A DNA stretch of 64,000 bases from Collimonas arenae (GTDB taxonomy: Bacteria > Pseudomonadota > Gammaproteobacteria > Burkholderiales > Burkholderiaceae_D): positions 2,240,620-2,304,619 of the forward strand of contig NZ_CP013233.1 in NCBI RefSeq assembly GCF_001584165.1, written 5' to 3'. Below the pieces are notes generated by a model. That model worked only from the letters and a program-made list of their open reading frames with translations. It was not told where the DNA came from and did not search any database. How positions within the stretch are numbered: position 1 is the stretch's first letter; each line of letters starts with the position of its first letter. A program made the translations under genes and the position numbers. Positions 19,007 through 27,406 of the stretch are shown here, one piece after another.

Positions 19007-19945
19007 GTGCCGGGAGGATGCCTGGACGGGAATAGCGTACTAGTCTGGCGCCTGATTGGCGCCGCTGGAGTTCTGGTCCTGGTGTTTTCGGCGGCCGGTG
19101 CATGCTTCCTGCGTGCATGGATTGCGCGCAGGATCGGGACAATCCGCGATGCTGCACGTGATATTGAGTGTGGCAATCTGGGACGTCGATTGCCGGTATC
19201 GGGCGATAGTGGCCAGTTTACTCGATTGAATCAGGACCTCAATCGCATGCTGGACAAAGTTGAGCAAGGAATGGATGGCGCTCGCCATGTTTCCAACACC
19301 ATCGCACATAGCTTGCGTACCCCATTAGGGCGAATTCGCGCCCATCTCGACGAAACATTACACGCCAGATCCGATGTGGCAGCACTGACAGCTGCCGGAG
19401 AACTCGCAGTCCAGGAGATCGATAGCCTGGTTGCTCTGCTGGATAAGTTGCTGCAGATGGCCGAAACGGAGTCTGGCGCTCGGCGCCAGACCTTTGAGCC
19501 GGTTGCCATGCGCGACATGGTGGCAAGTGTGGTCGAACGTTACCAGCACGCTGCCCACGAGATGGCGGTAGCGCTGGTGATGGAAATCGAAGGTAATCCG
19601 AGTATTCGCGGCGATCGCCAACTGCTGGAAAGTGTATTGACGGATTTGCTCGACAATGCCTTGAAGTATGCGGGTCATCCAACAGCGATCGGCGTGTACG
19701 CTGCGCAACGCAACGATGAGGTCATTTTGCTGGTGCACGATGACGGTCTTGGCATTCCGGCGCAGGAACGCACGAATGTACTGCAGCGCTTCTATCGCCT
19801 CAATCACAAACAGCAGGGCAATGGCATCGGGTTATCTACCGTCGCTGCCATCGTCAGTCTGCATGGCGGAACGCTGCATTTGGAAGACGCAGCGCCGGGG
19901 CTGCTGGTGCGGATGGTGTTTCCGGGTTGCACCGGAGTTGATTGA
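19007..19945 (+). CDS. N-terminally truncated sensor histidine kinase (CzcS/CusS-like), probably a remnant
   Basis: 312 residues starting at a GTG. The protein opens directly in the second membrane helix (LIGAAGVLVLVFSAAGACF), followed by HAMP, an H-box (NTIAHSLRTPLGRIRAHLDE), N-box (LTDLLDNALKYAG), DDGLGIP and a short G2 region (GNGIGLSTVAAI). The first helix and the whole periplasmic sensing domain are missing; only 34 bp separate it from the preceding efflux gene. No response regulator is found anywhere nearby. A deletion that removed the regulator and the kinase N-terminus is the simplest reading, so it is probably non-sensing. Confidence 0.75.
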   Translation: MPGGCLDGNSVLVWRLIGAAGVLVLVFSAAGACFLRAWIARRIGTIRDAARDIECGNLGRRLPVSGDSGQFTRLNQDLNRMLDKVEQGMDGARHVSNTIAHSLRTPLGRIRAHLDETLHARSDVAALTAAGELAVQEIDSLVALLDKLLQMAETESGARRQTFEPVAMRDMVASVVERYQHAAHEMAVALVMEIEGNPSIRGDRQLLESVLTDLLDNALKYAGHPTAIGVYAAQRNDEVILLVHDDGLGIPAQERTNVLQRFYRLNHKQQGNGIGLSTVAAIVSLHGGTLHLEDAAPGLLVRMVFPGCTGVD

Positions 19946-19986
19946 CATCAAGTTCAATTGGGTTGACAGCATTATGCAAATAACTA

Positions 19987-20029
19987 CAAAGTTAAACTTT
20001 GAAGTTTACCTTCATATCTGCTAAGGTAA
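19987..20029. promoter_or_regulatory. Candidate MarR operators: two inverted repeats before marR
   Basis: A perfect palindrome CAAAGTT-A-AACTTTG lies at 19987-20001, and a second inverted repeat TTACCTT (20006-20012) / AAGGTAA (20023-20029) follows. The second right arm overlaps the likely ribosome site of the marR gene that starts at 20034. MarR proteins usually bind such palindromes over their own promoter, so autorepression of this four-gene operon is likely; no binding data are implied. Confidence 0.5.
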
Positions 20030-20033
20030 GTGC

Positions 20034-20494
20034 ATGGAAACGCACAAACAGCAGAATACCCCTGACGCCGCTCATGCTTTGGCCATGGCCGTGGAGCTTC
20101 GCGTCCTGTTCGGAAAATTGCGGCGGCGCCTGCGCGAGCAGGCCAATCCAGGGGATTTCACATGGTCCCAGACTTCTGTGTTGCTTCATCTGGAGCGCGA
20201 GGGGGCCGCTACCGTCACGGCATTGGCGCGTGCAGAAGGCATGCGCCCACAATCGATGGGTGCCACGATTTCCGTCCTGGAGGCGGCTGGGCTGGTGAGC
20301 GGCGCGCCTGATCCTGCCGATGGGCGCCAAACCATCTGGTCCATCACTGCAGCCTGCCAGGAAATGATCAAGCCGGCCGGGCGGCAAAAGAGGATTGGTT
20401 GTCTCGCGCCATTCAAACCGAGTTTGCGCCGGCCGAGCAAGAGCAGCTCGCGAACGCCATCGAACTTCTTAAACGTCTTGCCGATTCCGAATAA
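20034..20494 (+). CDS. MarR-family transcriptional regulator (apparent frameshift near 20372)
   Basis: About 153 residues after repair. The winged helix is clear: FTWSQTSVLLHLERE, ATVTALARAEGMRPQSMGAT as the recognition helix region, and the wing with DPADGRQTIWSI. At about 20372 the frame is lost; adding one G restores a normal C-terminus (GRAAKEDWLSRAIQ, ending LLKRLADSE) with a stop at 20492-20494 and a length divisible by three. The uncorrected frame runs on to 20582 with non-coding character. It heads an operon with the hydrolase, membrane protein and MFS exporter, which it probably controls. Confidence 0.82.
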
Positions 20495-20562
20495 AACTCT
20501 GCCGTCCGGTTGTCGTGCCGATTCCCGGCCGCGGCAATCCCACCTTCTCATAGGAGCACGCC

Positions 20563-21126
20563 ATGGCTGTAACCTTACTTGACCCGAAGACCGCTCTGAT
20601 CGTCATCGATCTGCAGAACGGCATTGTCGCTTACCCGACTGCGCATCCGGCCGCAGCAATCGTGCAGCACGCAAGCACATTGGCCGTGGCGTTTCGCGGC
20701 CATGGACTGCCGGTGGTGCTGGTCAACGTTGCCGGTGGCGCGCCGGGCAGGGCGGAACAGGCGCGTAGCCTTGCCAATCTGCCTGCAGGTTGGGCCGATC
20801 TGGTGCCAGAACTGAACCGGCAGCCACAGGACCACGCCGTCACTAAGCGGACCTGGGGTGCTTTTACGGACACGGATCTCGAAGCGCATTTGAGGGGTCT
20901 CGGCGTCACGCAGGTTGTTATCGTCGGCATTGCCACCAGCATTGGCGTCGAGTCGACCGCCCGCCAGGCGCATGAGCGCGGATTCAACGTCACGCTGGCG
21001 ATCGATGCCATGACTGACATGAATCCTGATGCGCATATCAACAGCGTCACACGGATCTTCCCGCGGTTGGGCGAAACCGGAACCACCCAGGAGATTCTTG
21101 ATCTTCTCAATCAACGAGGAGATTGA
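20563..21126 (+). CDS. Isochorismatase-like (cysteine hydrolase superfamily) protein
   Basis: 187 residues in the alpha/beta isochorismatase fold. Catalytic Asp16 (VIDLQNG) and Lys95 (VTKRTWGAF) are present. The place of the nucleophilic Cys (usual pattern TNVCVEST) reads TSIGVEST, so residue 128 is Gly. True isochorismatases also use Gly here, while amidases and nicotinamidases need the Cys, so an amidase role is unlikely. The start has TAGGAG upstream. The gene follows marR and precedes a small membrane protein with 2 bp between, in a drug- or aromatic-response type operon. Confidence 0.82.
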   Translation: MAVTLLDPKTALIVIDLQNGIVAYPTAHPAAAIVQHASTLAVAFRGHGLPVVLVNVAGGAPGRAEQARSLANLPAGWADLVPELNRQPQDHAVTKRTWGAFTDTDLEAHLRGLGVTQVVIVGIATSIGVESTARQAHERGFNVTLAIDAMTDMNPDAHINSVTRIFPRLGETGTTQEILDLLNQRGD

Positions 21127-21128
21127 CA

Positions 21129-21458
21129 ATGACATGGGTTCACTATGTTTCCTATCTCTTCGGCGGCGCTTTCCTTGTCAACGCCATTCCGCATTTTGTG
21201 AGCGGCGTGACAGGTCGCCCTTTCCAGAGCCCATTCGCCAATCCTCCCGGGGAAGGCCTTTCCTCGTCGTCCATCAATGTACTTTGGGGATTTTTCAACC
21301 TGGTTATCGGATATGTTCTTGTATGCCGTGTCGGCAACTTTGATTTGCGTTCCACGGATCATGTCGTTGCGCTGGGATTAGGCATTCTTCTCATGGGCAT
21401 GATCTCGGCGCGCCTGTTCGGGCGTTTTCATGGCGGTGATTCTCCGGGCGGCCACTAA
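21129..21458 (+). CDS. Small conserved membrane protein, function unknown
   Basis: 109 residues with three hydrophobic segments (about 5-25, 50-70 and 78-98) and no recognised motif. AGGAG at about 21117 supports the ATG at 21129. It is the third gene of the marR operon, between the isochorismatase-like protein and the MFS exporter. Similar small proteins are often found beside isochorismatase-like genes in proteobacteria, to my recollection, but no function is known to me. Confidence 0.7.
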   Translation: MTWVHYVSYLFGGAFLVNAIPHFVSGVTGRPFQSPFANPPGEGLSSSSINVLWGFFNLVIGYVLVCRVGNFDLRSTDHVVALGLGILLMGMISARLFGRFHGGDSPGGH

Positions 21459-21474
21459 ACGGGCGTGAGCTACT

Positions 21475-22799
21475 GTGAACAATAACGGCACTTTTCGGTC
21501 ACTGAGCAGCTACAACTATCGCGTCTGGGCCGGCGGCGCGATCATTTCCAATGTGGGCACGTGGATGCAGCGCACTGCGCAGGATTGGCTGGTGCTGACC
21601 AAGTTGACAAACCATAACGCGACAGCAGTTGGCATCGTGATGGCACTGCAGTTCGGCCCGCAATTGCTGTTGCTGCCACTGACCGGTTTCGCAGCCGATC
21701 ATTTCGACCGCCGCAAACTGCTGTTCGCCACCCAGATCGCCATGGGAATGTTGGCGTTGGGGATGGGTATCCTGACAGTCACCGGACTGGTTCAGTTGTG
21801 GCACGTGTACGCGTTTGCTTTCCTGCTCGGCTGCGTCAGTGCGTTCGATTCACCGGCCCGCCAGACATTTGTCTCCGAGCTTGTGGTTGAATCCAATATG
21901 TCGAACGCCGTAGCGTTGAATTCCACCTCGTTCAACGCCGCACGAATGATCGGCCCGGCGCTTGCCGGTGTGCTGATCGCCGCAATCGGCTCGGGTGGGG
22001 TATTCCTGATCAATGCCGCCTCGTTTGCCGCCGTTATCGGTTCGCTGTGCCTGCTGCGTGTCGAAGAACTGCGCCCGAGAATGCTTGCTCCCCACGTCAA
22101 AGGCAGCCTGGCCGAAGGGTTTCGCTACGTATGGAGGCGTCCTGACTTGAAGGCGATCCTGTTCATGGTGTTCCTGATCGGCACCTTCGGGCTCAATTTC
22201 CCGATCTTCATTTCGACCATGTCGGTTAGCATCTTTCACGGCGGCGCCGACCAGTACGGCCTGCTGTCGTCAATTATGGCGGTCGGGTCGGTAGCCGGTG
22301 CGCTGCTGTCCGCCAGGCGGGCAAAGCCGCAGATTTCCATGTTGCTGACTGGTGCTGCCGTCTTCGGATTCGGCTTTGTGTTGGCCGCGGCCATGCCGAA
22401 TTACTGGTTGTTTGGCCTCACCCTGGTTCTGCTCGGGGTATCTGCGCAAACTTTCAATACCACCTCAAACAGCATGATTCAGCTCACCACCGAACCTGAA
22501 ATGCGTGGGCGCGTGATGGCGATTCTACTGGCCGTTGCGTTGGCGGAACGCCGCTTGGCGCACCGATTGTGGGTTGGGTCGCGGATACTTTTGGTCCGCG
22601 CTGGGCGCTTGGCATCGGCGCGGCTTCCGGTCTAGTTGCCGCACTGATCGGAATCCGTTACCTTGTCCGGCATCGCGGCTTGCGCGCATATATTCAAGCA
22701 GGGCGACTCCGTTTCAGCATCGAGGCCTCCGGTCACGTCGCCGCGTCGCATCTTTCTGGAGCGCCCGTCACACTGCCGGCGGGCAGTCGGCGCGATTGA
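21475..22799 (+). CDS. MFS exporter, EntS-like (DUF894) branch (apparent frameshift near 22543)
   Basis: About 441 residues after repair. Twelve membrane helices; opening NYRVWAGGAIISNVGTWMQR and the stretch DSPARQTFVSELV are typical of the EntS-like MFS group (siderophore or drug exporters). The frame breaks near 22543 in a GG run. Restoring one G gives ALGGTPLGAPIVGWVADTFG and the normal C-terminal helices up to the stop at 22797-22799. GTG start at 21475, 16 bp after the previous gene. It is the probable efflux output of the MarR-controlled operon. Confidence 0.85.
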
Positions 22800-22873
22800 C
22801 TACTCCTAGCCCATGCACCAGCTAATCAGCAATTGTCTCGCGCTCTTTTGCAAAGTTAGTTCGTGCAGCCTCG

Positions 22874-23425
22874 CTACTTGGACGGCAGCATGCGTCGCAA
22901 TGTCGTATCGCGCACCACATAATGATGGAACAGCCCTGCCACGGCGTGTAAGCCGATGAGAAAGTAGCCAATGGTAGCGCAGGTTTCATGCACTTCCTTA
23001 ATCTGCGATGCCAGTTCTTTGTTTTGACTGATTAATGCGGGAAGTTCCAGTCCGAAAAAAGGAATTGGCTTGCCAGCAGCACTCAGCGTCAACCAGCCGA
23101 GTATGGGCATACCAATCATCAACGCGTACAGCGCCACATGCATGACGCTGGCAAACACCATTTGCCAGCGTGGCGGTGGCGGCTGAATTGGCGGCGTCGC
23201 ACTGAACCATCGCGCCGCAAGGCGTAACGTGACGACGGCCAGAACTGATAGGCCAAGCATGTAGTGCCACATCATCATGCCGTTACGGCCATCGCTTCCT
23301 TTTGGGAAAATGCCGCGCAACTCCATGGTTGCATAGATGGCTATGAGCAATAGCAAGGTCAACCAGTGAAGGCCAATGGTGAGTGAACCATATTTGGCGG
23401 TTCCGGTATTGTATTTTGCGTACAT
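22874..23425 (-). CDS. Cytochrome b561 family membrane protein
   Basis: 183 residues and four membrane helices. It is a di-heme b-type cytochrome of the bacterial CybB family, which oxidises quinol, in some members with superoxide. Heme-ligand His are visible in ITIGLHWLTL-like IGLHWLTLLLLIAIY, MMWHYMLGL, MHVALYALMIGMPILGW and GLHAVAGLFHHYVVRDTTLRRM. The C-terminal HHYV-RD-TL-RM end is a family mark. It faces away from the cytochrome operon that starts at 23876 and shares its intergenic region. Confidence 0.92.
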   Translation of the reverse strand: MYAKYNTGTAKYGSLTIGLHWLTLLLLIAIYATMELRGIFPKGSDGRNGMMMWHYMLGLSVLAVVTLRLAARWFSATPPIQPPPPRWQMVFASVMHVALYALMIGMPILGWLTLSAAGKPIPFFGLELPALISQNKELASQIKEVHETCATIGYFLIGLHAVAGLFHHYVVRDTTLRRMLPSK

Positions 23426-23875
23426 GGCAGGACGACTCCAATCTAGTTAAATGCAAATGTATCTTGTTTACCGCGATCTGAAAAATGGTCGAATTCGCCA
23501 ATTCCCCAGGCTTTATACCAATCCAGAATTAGGGCTGGCTTAGATGTGCCGACTGGCATGCGCCCAGCGCGATGTTGTTCGTTAGAACGAGAAAGTCCAC
23601 GCTACAACGAGGGCGGTGGGCCGAGCGATATCTTTCATGGCGGAAATGTCAGTCTATTATCCAATTCATTTAAGTCAGCAAAGTGCGTCCGGGACAGCGA
23701 TATGAGGAAAATTTGATATACGTCAAATTTAATCGGCCCTTTGTTGATACAAGTATGTCTGCATACCCAACATATCGGAACAATTCGAGCGCGCACATCT
23801 TTTGATGTTCTCTTGGTTTTACTCGAAGCCTTTCAAGAATAATTGTCAAAATTAACTGAAGGGAGGAGTCAGCAA
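23426..23875. other. Divergent promoter region (450 bp) of cytochrome b561 and the heme-porin operon
   Basis: No gene is supported here. An FNR-like box sits at 23713-23726 and the heme-porin ribosome site GGGAGGA at 23861. The stretch 23480-23700 shows nothing that I recognise. Confidence 0.5.
23713..23726. promoter_or_regulatory. FNR/ANR box, one mismatch
   Basis: TTGATATACGTCAA differs from TTGAT-N4-ATCAA at one position. It lies 150 bp before the heme-porin start codon and could serve that operon or the divergent cytochrome b561 gene. Confidence 0.65.
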
Positions 23876-25208
23876 ATGAACGCGTTCATTTCTCGATATC
23901 GAATAATCAGATATTGTCATCTGATAGCCGTCACTTTTCTACTTGCAGCATGTCTCTTCCCAGTTACCACGCATGCGCTTCCTGCCTTCGCAAGGCAAAC
24001 GGGACAGAATTGTGTGGCTTGCCACGCAGGCGGCCAATTTCCTGAGCTAACGGCTTATGGGAGACTGTTCAAACTCACCGGATATACGATCGGTACGCGG
24101 ACGATTCCGTTGTCGGTGATGGGGGTTGCCAGCTTCACCAAGAGTTCCAATCCGGATAGCGACGTAGCATTCGCCAAGGACGCCGTCGCTTTGTTTCAAA
24201 CCGGAAGTGTCTTTTTGGCTGGCAAAGTTACTGATAATGTCGGCGTATTCGGACAGTGGACCTATAACAACTACGACAATCAGAACCAGAATACCGGGCG
24301 ATGGCAAGGGAAATGGGCTTCTGATAATTTCGATCTGCGTTACGCGGACAGAATCATCGGCCCGACACAAGACTTTATTTACGGCTTCAGTCTGAATAAC
24401 AATCCTTCTGTTACCGATCCCTGGAACACCGCTCCCGCATGGATTCAGTATGTGCCTACCAAGTTTGGCGTCACTGCGCCTGACGCCAGCCCCATCATCA
24501 GCCAATTGGGACGCAGGTCGCCGGTCTGACAGCCTATGCTTTCTGGAACCAGACACTGTACGCAGAGTTGGCTGCCTATCAGACCAGTAACGGCGTCTGG
24601 TCGTTTTTAAGTCAGGGCACGAATGCGCAGAGCCAAACCTATCTGAAGGGCAGCAACCCTTACATCAGGCTAGCGCTGAGTCATGACTGGGGCCGCATAG
24701 TGCGATGATCGGCGTGCTCGCCATGAATGCCCAGATCTATCCAGACAGCACGAACCCTACTGGCCCCACGACGCGCTATCGCGACCGTGGCATAGACGCG
24801 CAGTATCAATATTTGCTTGATCCGCATACTGTCACGGCGCAGTTTAGCTATATCCGCGAAACCATCACGAATGGCGATGTAACGGGAATTGCCAGCAATG
24901 CCTCCAACACACTGAATCAGTTGCGGTTGAAAGCCAGCTATGTTTACCGTGCGAAATATGGCGCAAGCCTGGGTTATTTCAGCACGACCGGGAGTGCCGA
25001 TCCAACCCTGTATCCGGATGTCGCGGCCAATCCAGGCACGCGCGGCTGGGTTCCTGAAATATTCTGGATGCCGGTCCAGTACTTGCGTATCGGCGTTCAA
25101 TATTATGCCTACACTCAGTTCCACGGCGCTGCCACCAATTACGACGGAGCAGGGCGTAATGCCAGGGATAACAACACATTGTTCTTGTACCTGTGGGGAG
25201 CGTATTAA
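23876..25208 (+). CDS. Heme c-porin fusion: secreted single-heme outer-membrane beta-barrel protein (two apparent frameshifts)
   Basis: About 444 residues after repair. A signal peptide (about 1-34) is followed at once by one heme c site CVACH (Cys46, Cys49, His50). The rest is rich in alternating beta-strands with many Tyr/Trp/Asn and ends in an aromatic strand (LFLYLWGAY), as outer-membrane barrels do. The frame is broken near 24509 (one G lost) and 24693 (one C lost); restoring both gives one open frame divisible by three. Strong ribosome site GGGAGGA 8 bases before ATG 23876. The next gene, a cytochrome c4, starts right after its stop. A role carrying electrons at or through the outer membrane is inference. 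Confidence 0.78.
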
Positions 25209-25922
25209 ATGAAAAACCGCGATAGCGATCACACCAAGCCTCCTGGGACGACGGTAACACCGTGCGCTGACTTGAGGCGCAAGGTTGCTTATTTTTCCTT
25301 GAGTTTGATCATCGTTGCGAGTATGGCGGCTTGTAATCTGCCGGAAAGATCTCGCTCGCTGGGCGATCCCGGTGTCGCGGCCAAGACGCTGGCGCTGCAG
25401 GTTTGCTCCAATTGCCATGGCGTCCAAGGCGTGTCTGTATCTCCGAATTTTCCGAATCTGGCCGCGCAGTCGCAGCCGTATCTCGTGGAACAGCTCAAAT
25501 CGTTCAAAAGCCATGGTCGTTCAGATCCGGCTGGTTTCGAGTACATGTGGGGCATCAGTGCGCGCCTGAGCGACGAACAGATCAATGGGCTTGCTGCCTA
25601 TTTTTCTTCGCAGCCTCCGGCCTCGGGTAAGCCTGGAGAACCGGCGTTGCTGAACGAAGGCAGGAAAATATTTGCGCAAGGAATCGTCGCCAGCAACACG
25701 CCTGCATGTGCGGGTTGCCATGGCGCACATGGCGAGGGTATTCAACAATTCCCGCGTTTGGCAGGGCAACACGCGGACTATATTGTCAAGCAGTTGATGG
25801 TTTTTCAGAGGACAGACGAGAGGCCCGAGGGCGCGATGATGAAAGGTATCACGCATGAACTTACGCCACAGGACATGAGAAATGTGGCTGCTTATGTGGA
25901 GTCCATGGCTGCTGCGCAATAG
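25209..25922 (+). CDS. Di-heme cytochrome c4-type lipoprotein
   Basis: 237 residues. A membrane segment ends in a lipobox-like SMAAC (Cys about 42), so it is probably a periplasm-facing lipoprotein. Two cytochrome c domains follow with CSNCH (66-70) and CAGCH (167-171). Met ligands are likely in EYMWGISARLSDEQI and AMMKGITHELTPQDM. The layout is that of c4 cytochromes, electron carriers to terminal oxidases. Its start codon directly follows the heme-porin stop, and a HiPIP gene lies 69 bp downstream, giving a three-gene electron-transfer operon. Confidence 0.9.
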   Translation: MKNRDSDHTKPPGTTVTPCADLRRKVAYFSLSLIIVASMAACNLPERSRSLGDPGVAAKTLALQVCSNCHGVQGVSVSPNFPNLAAQSQPYLVEQLKSFKSHGRSDPAGFEYMWGISARLSDEQINGLAAYFSSQPPASGKPGEPALLNEGRKIFAQGIVASNTPACAGCHGAHGEGIQQFPRLAGQHADYIVKQLMVFQRTDERPEGAMMKGITHELTPQDMRNVAAYVESMAAAQ

Positions 25923-25991
25923 CGAATGGCGCACCTCACTCATGTTGGCTGTCTAACCAGCTTCGTATCTTAACCACAGTGGAGAAATATT

Positions 25992-26297
25992 ATGACCAAT
26001 CGCCGCGATTTCATCATCCGTCTCAGCCTCGGCGGCGCAGTGCTCGCTTCCGGGCAATCTATCGCACAGAGTGCGATGGTGACCGAAAGCGATCCGCAAT
26101 CCATGGCTCTAGGCTACAAAGCCGACGCCAGTAAAGCAGACAAGGCAAAGTTTCCCAAGTATGCGGCTGGCCAGTCATGCAGCAACTGCTCTCTGTATCA
26201 AGGCAAGCCCGGCGATGCTGCCGGCGGATGCCCGCTGTTCGCAGGGAAACAGGTGGCTGCGAATGGATGGTGTAGTGCTTGGACAAAAAAAGCTTGA
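25992..26297 (+). CDS. High-potential iron-sulfur protein (HiPIP)
   Basis: 101 residues. A twin-arginine type leader (NRRDFIIRLSLGGAVLA) exports the folded protein. The mature part has the four cluster Cys: C63 and C66 (SCSNCSLYQG), C80 (GGCPLF) and C94 (GWCSAW), the exact HiPIP spacing. HiPIPs carry single electrons in the periplasm, often between bc1 complex and oxidases or reaction centres. GGAG lies 8 bases before the start. It ends the operon with heme-porin and c4. Confidence 0.94.
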   Translation: MTNRRDFIIRLSLGGAVLASGQSIAQSAMVTESDPQSMALGYKADASKADKAKFPKYAAGQSCSNCSLYQGKPGDAAGGCPLFAGKQVAANGWCSAWTKKA

Positions 26298-26366
26298 GGC
26301 ATGGTAGGTGATACGGCATCACGTCAAGTCGAAAACGATGTTCAGGAAAAAATCGACGGCCATGGA

Positions 26367-26380
26367 TTGATCTATATCAA
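26367..26380. promoter_or_regulatory. FNR/ANR box, perfect
   Basis: TTGATCTATATCAA fits TTGAT-N4-ATCAA exactly. It lies about 90 bp before the small ORF at 26467 and should drive that ORF and the downstream transporter-ccoI-ccoS genes. Confidence 0.85.
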
Positions 26381-26466
26381 AGCGCTTGCTCCTGCTCCCT
26401 TGTATATTGCTCCGAACAGAATGATCGACCTCCTGTGTCGACCCATCCAAATGCTGGAGCCCATAC

Positions 26467-26631
26467 ATGTTAACTTCAAGAGATCCGTCTGCAGCTGATG
26501 CGGTTGATCATGATGCTCCCTCGCTTCGCAGGTCAATAAAGGTTTGCCCACGCGCTGCACCTTGCGCCGAGGCAGACCGGGATGCAGCAGATGGCAAAGC
26601 TTGCTCGGTGCGGGGCATGGGGGGCACATGA
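26467..26631 (+). CDS. Candidate small protein (54 aa), start of the cco assembly operon
   Basis: An ORF too short for usual gene finding. GGAG sits 7 bases before ATG 26467, the TGA overlaps the next ATG (ATGA at 26628), and a perfect FNR box lies 90 bp upstream. The protein opens MLTSRDPSAADAVDHD, is hydrophilic, and has three Cys (residues 27, 33 and 46). I recognise no family. It may be a real Cys-containing small protein or a leader that couples translation to the transporter gene. Confidence 0.4.
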   Translation: MLTSRDPSAADAVDHDAPSLRRSIKVCPRAAPCAEADRDAADGKACSVRGMGGT

Positions 26632-27406
26632 ATCTCGTTCCGGTTTTTCTGATCGGCTTGTTGGGAAGCATCCATTGCATCGGCATGTGTGGTGGCATCG
26701 TCAGCGCCTTGTCGGTAGCGGCGGCGCCATCGACGCGTGTCATTCAGTTGCGGCTGGTGACTGGTGGTGTCAGCCCTGAGCCCCAAAAGCAAACCTATTT
26801 CATGCAATTTCCACGCGTACTCGCCTACAACAGCGGCAGACTGTTCAGCTACGCCATCGCTGGAACCCTGGCTGGGGGCTGGCGCAAAGCGTGCGCGCCA
26901 TGACGTCACTGTCATCGTTACAAATAGGTGCATATTGGCTGACCAATCTGATATTGATCTTGCTGGGCCTACACTTGATGGGGGCCTGGCGCGGCTTGAG
27001 CCAGCTGGAAACCATTGGGCAGACCGTCTGGCGGCGCTTGCAGCCAGCCATTAAATTTTTTCTGCCCATGGACAGTCCGGCCAAGGCATTGATGCTGGGC
27101 GCTTTGTGGGGCTGGCTGCCGTGCGGCATGGTCTACAGCGTGCTGCTGACCGCCATGCTGAGCGGCGACGCCGTATCCGGCGCCAAGGTGATGCTAGCGT
27201 TCGGATTGGGAACCTTGCCCATGCTGCTCACACTTGGCATGCTGGGCATGCGTTTGAAAGGTCTGCTGCTTGATCCTCGGGCCCGCGTCGCCGGCGGCTT
27301 GATCGTGTTGCTGTTTGGGGTGGCGGGCGCTCTCCGGCTGGTCAACGGCTTGAGCTTGGGCTGGCTTGATGCTATCTGCATCAGCCCGCTGGGAGCAGGA
27401 CATTGA
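26628..27406 (+). CDS. Sulfite exporter TauE/SafE-like (DsbD_2) membrane protein of the cbb3 cluster (apparent frameshift near 26876)
   Basis: About 259 residues after repair, six to seven membrane helices. The opening GLLGSIHCIGMCGGIV and the mid-protein GALWGWLPCGMVYSVLL are marks of the family annotated as cytochrome biogenesis transmembrane region or UreH-like, regularly next to ccoI/ccoS. A role in copper supply for cbb3 oxidase is often proposed. The G run at 26874-26878 is one base short; a sixth G restores AGGLAQSVRAM and the full C-terminal half. It overlaps ccoI by 4 bp. Confidence 0.82.
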
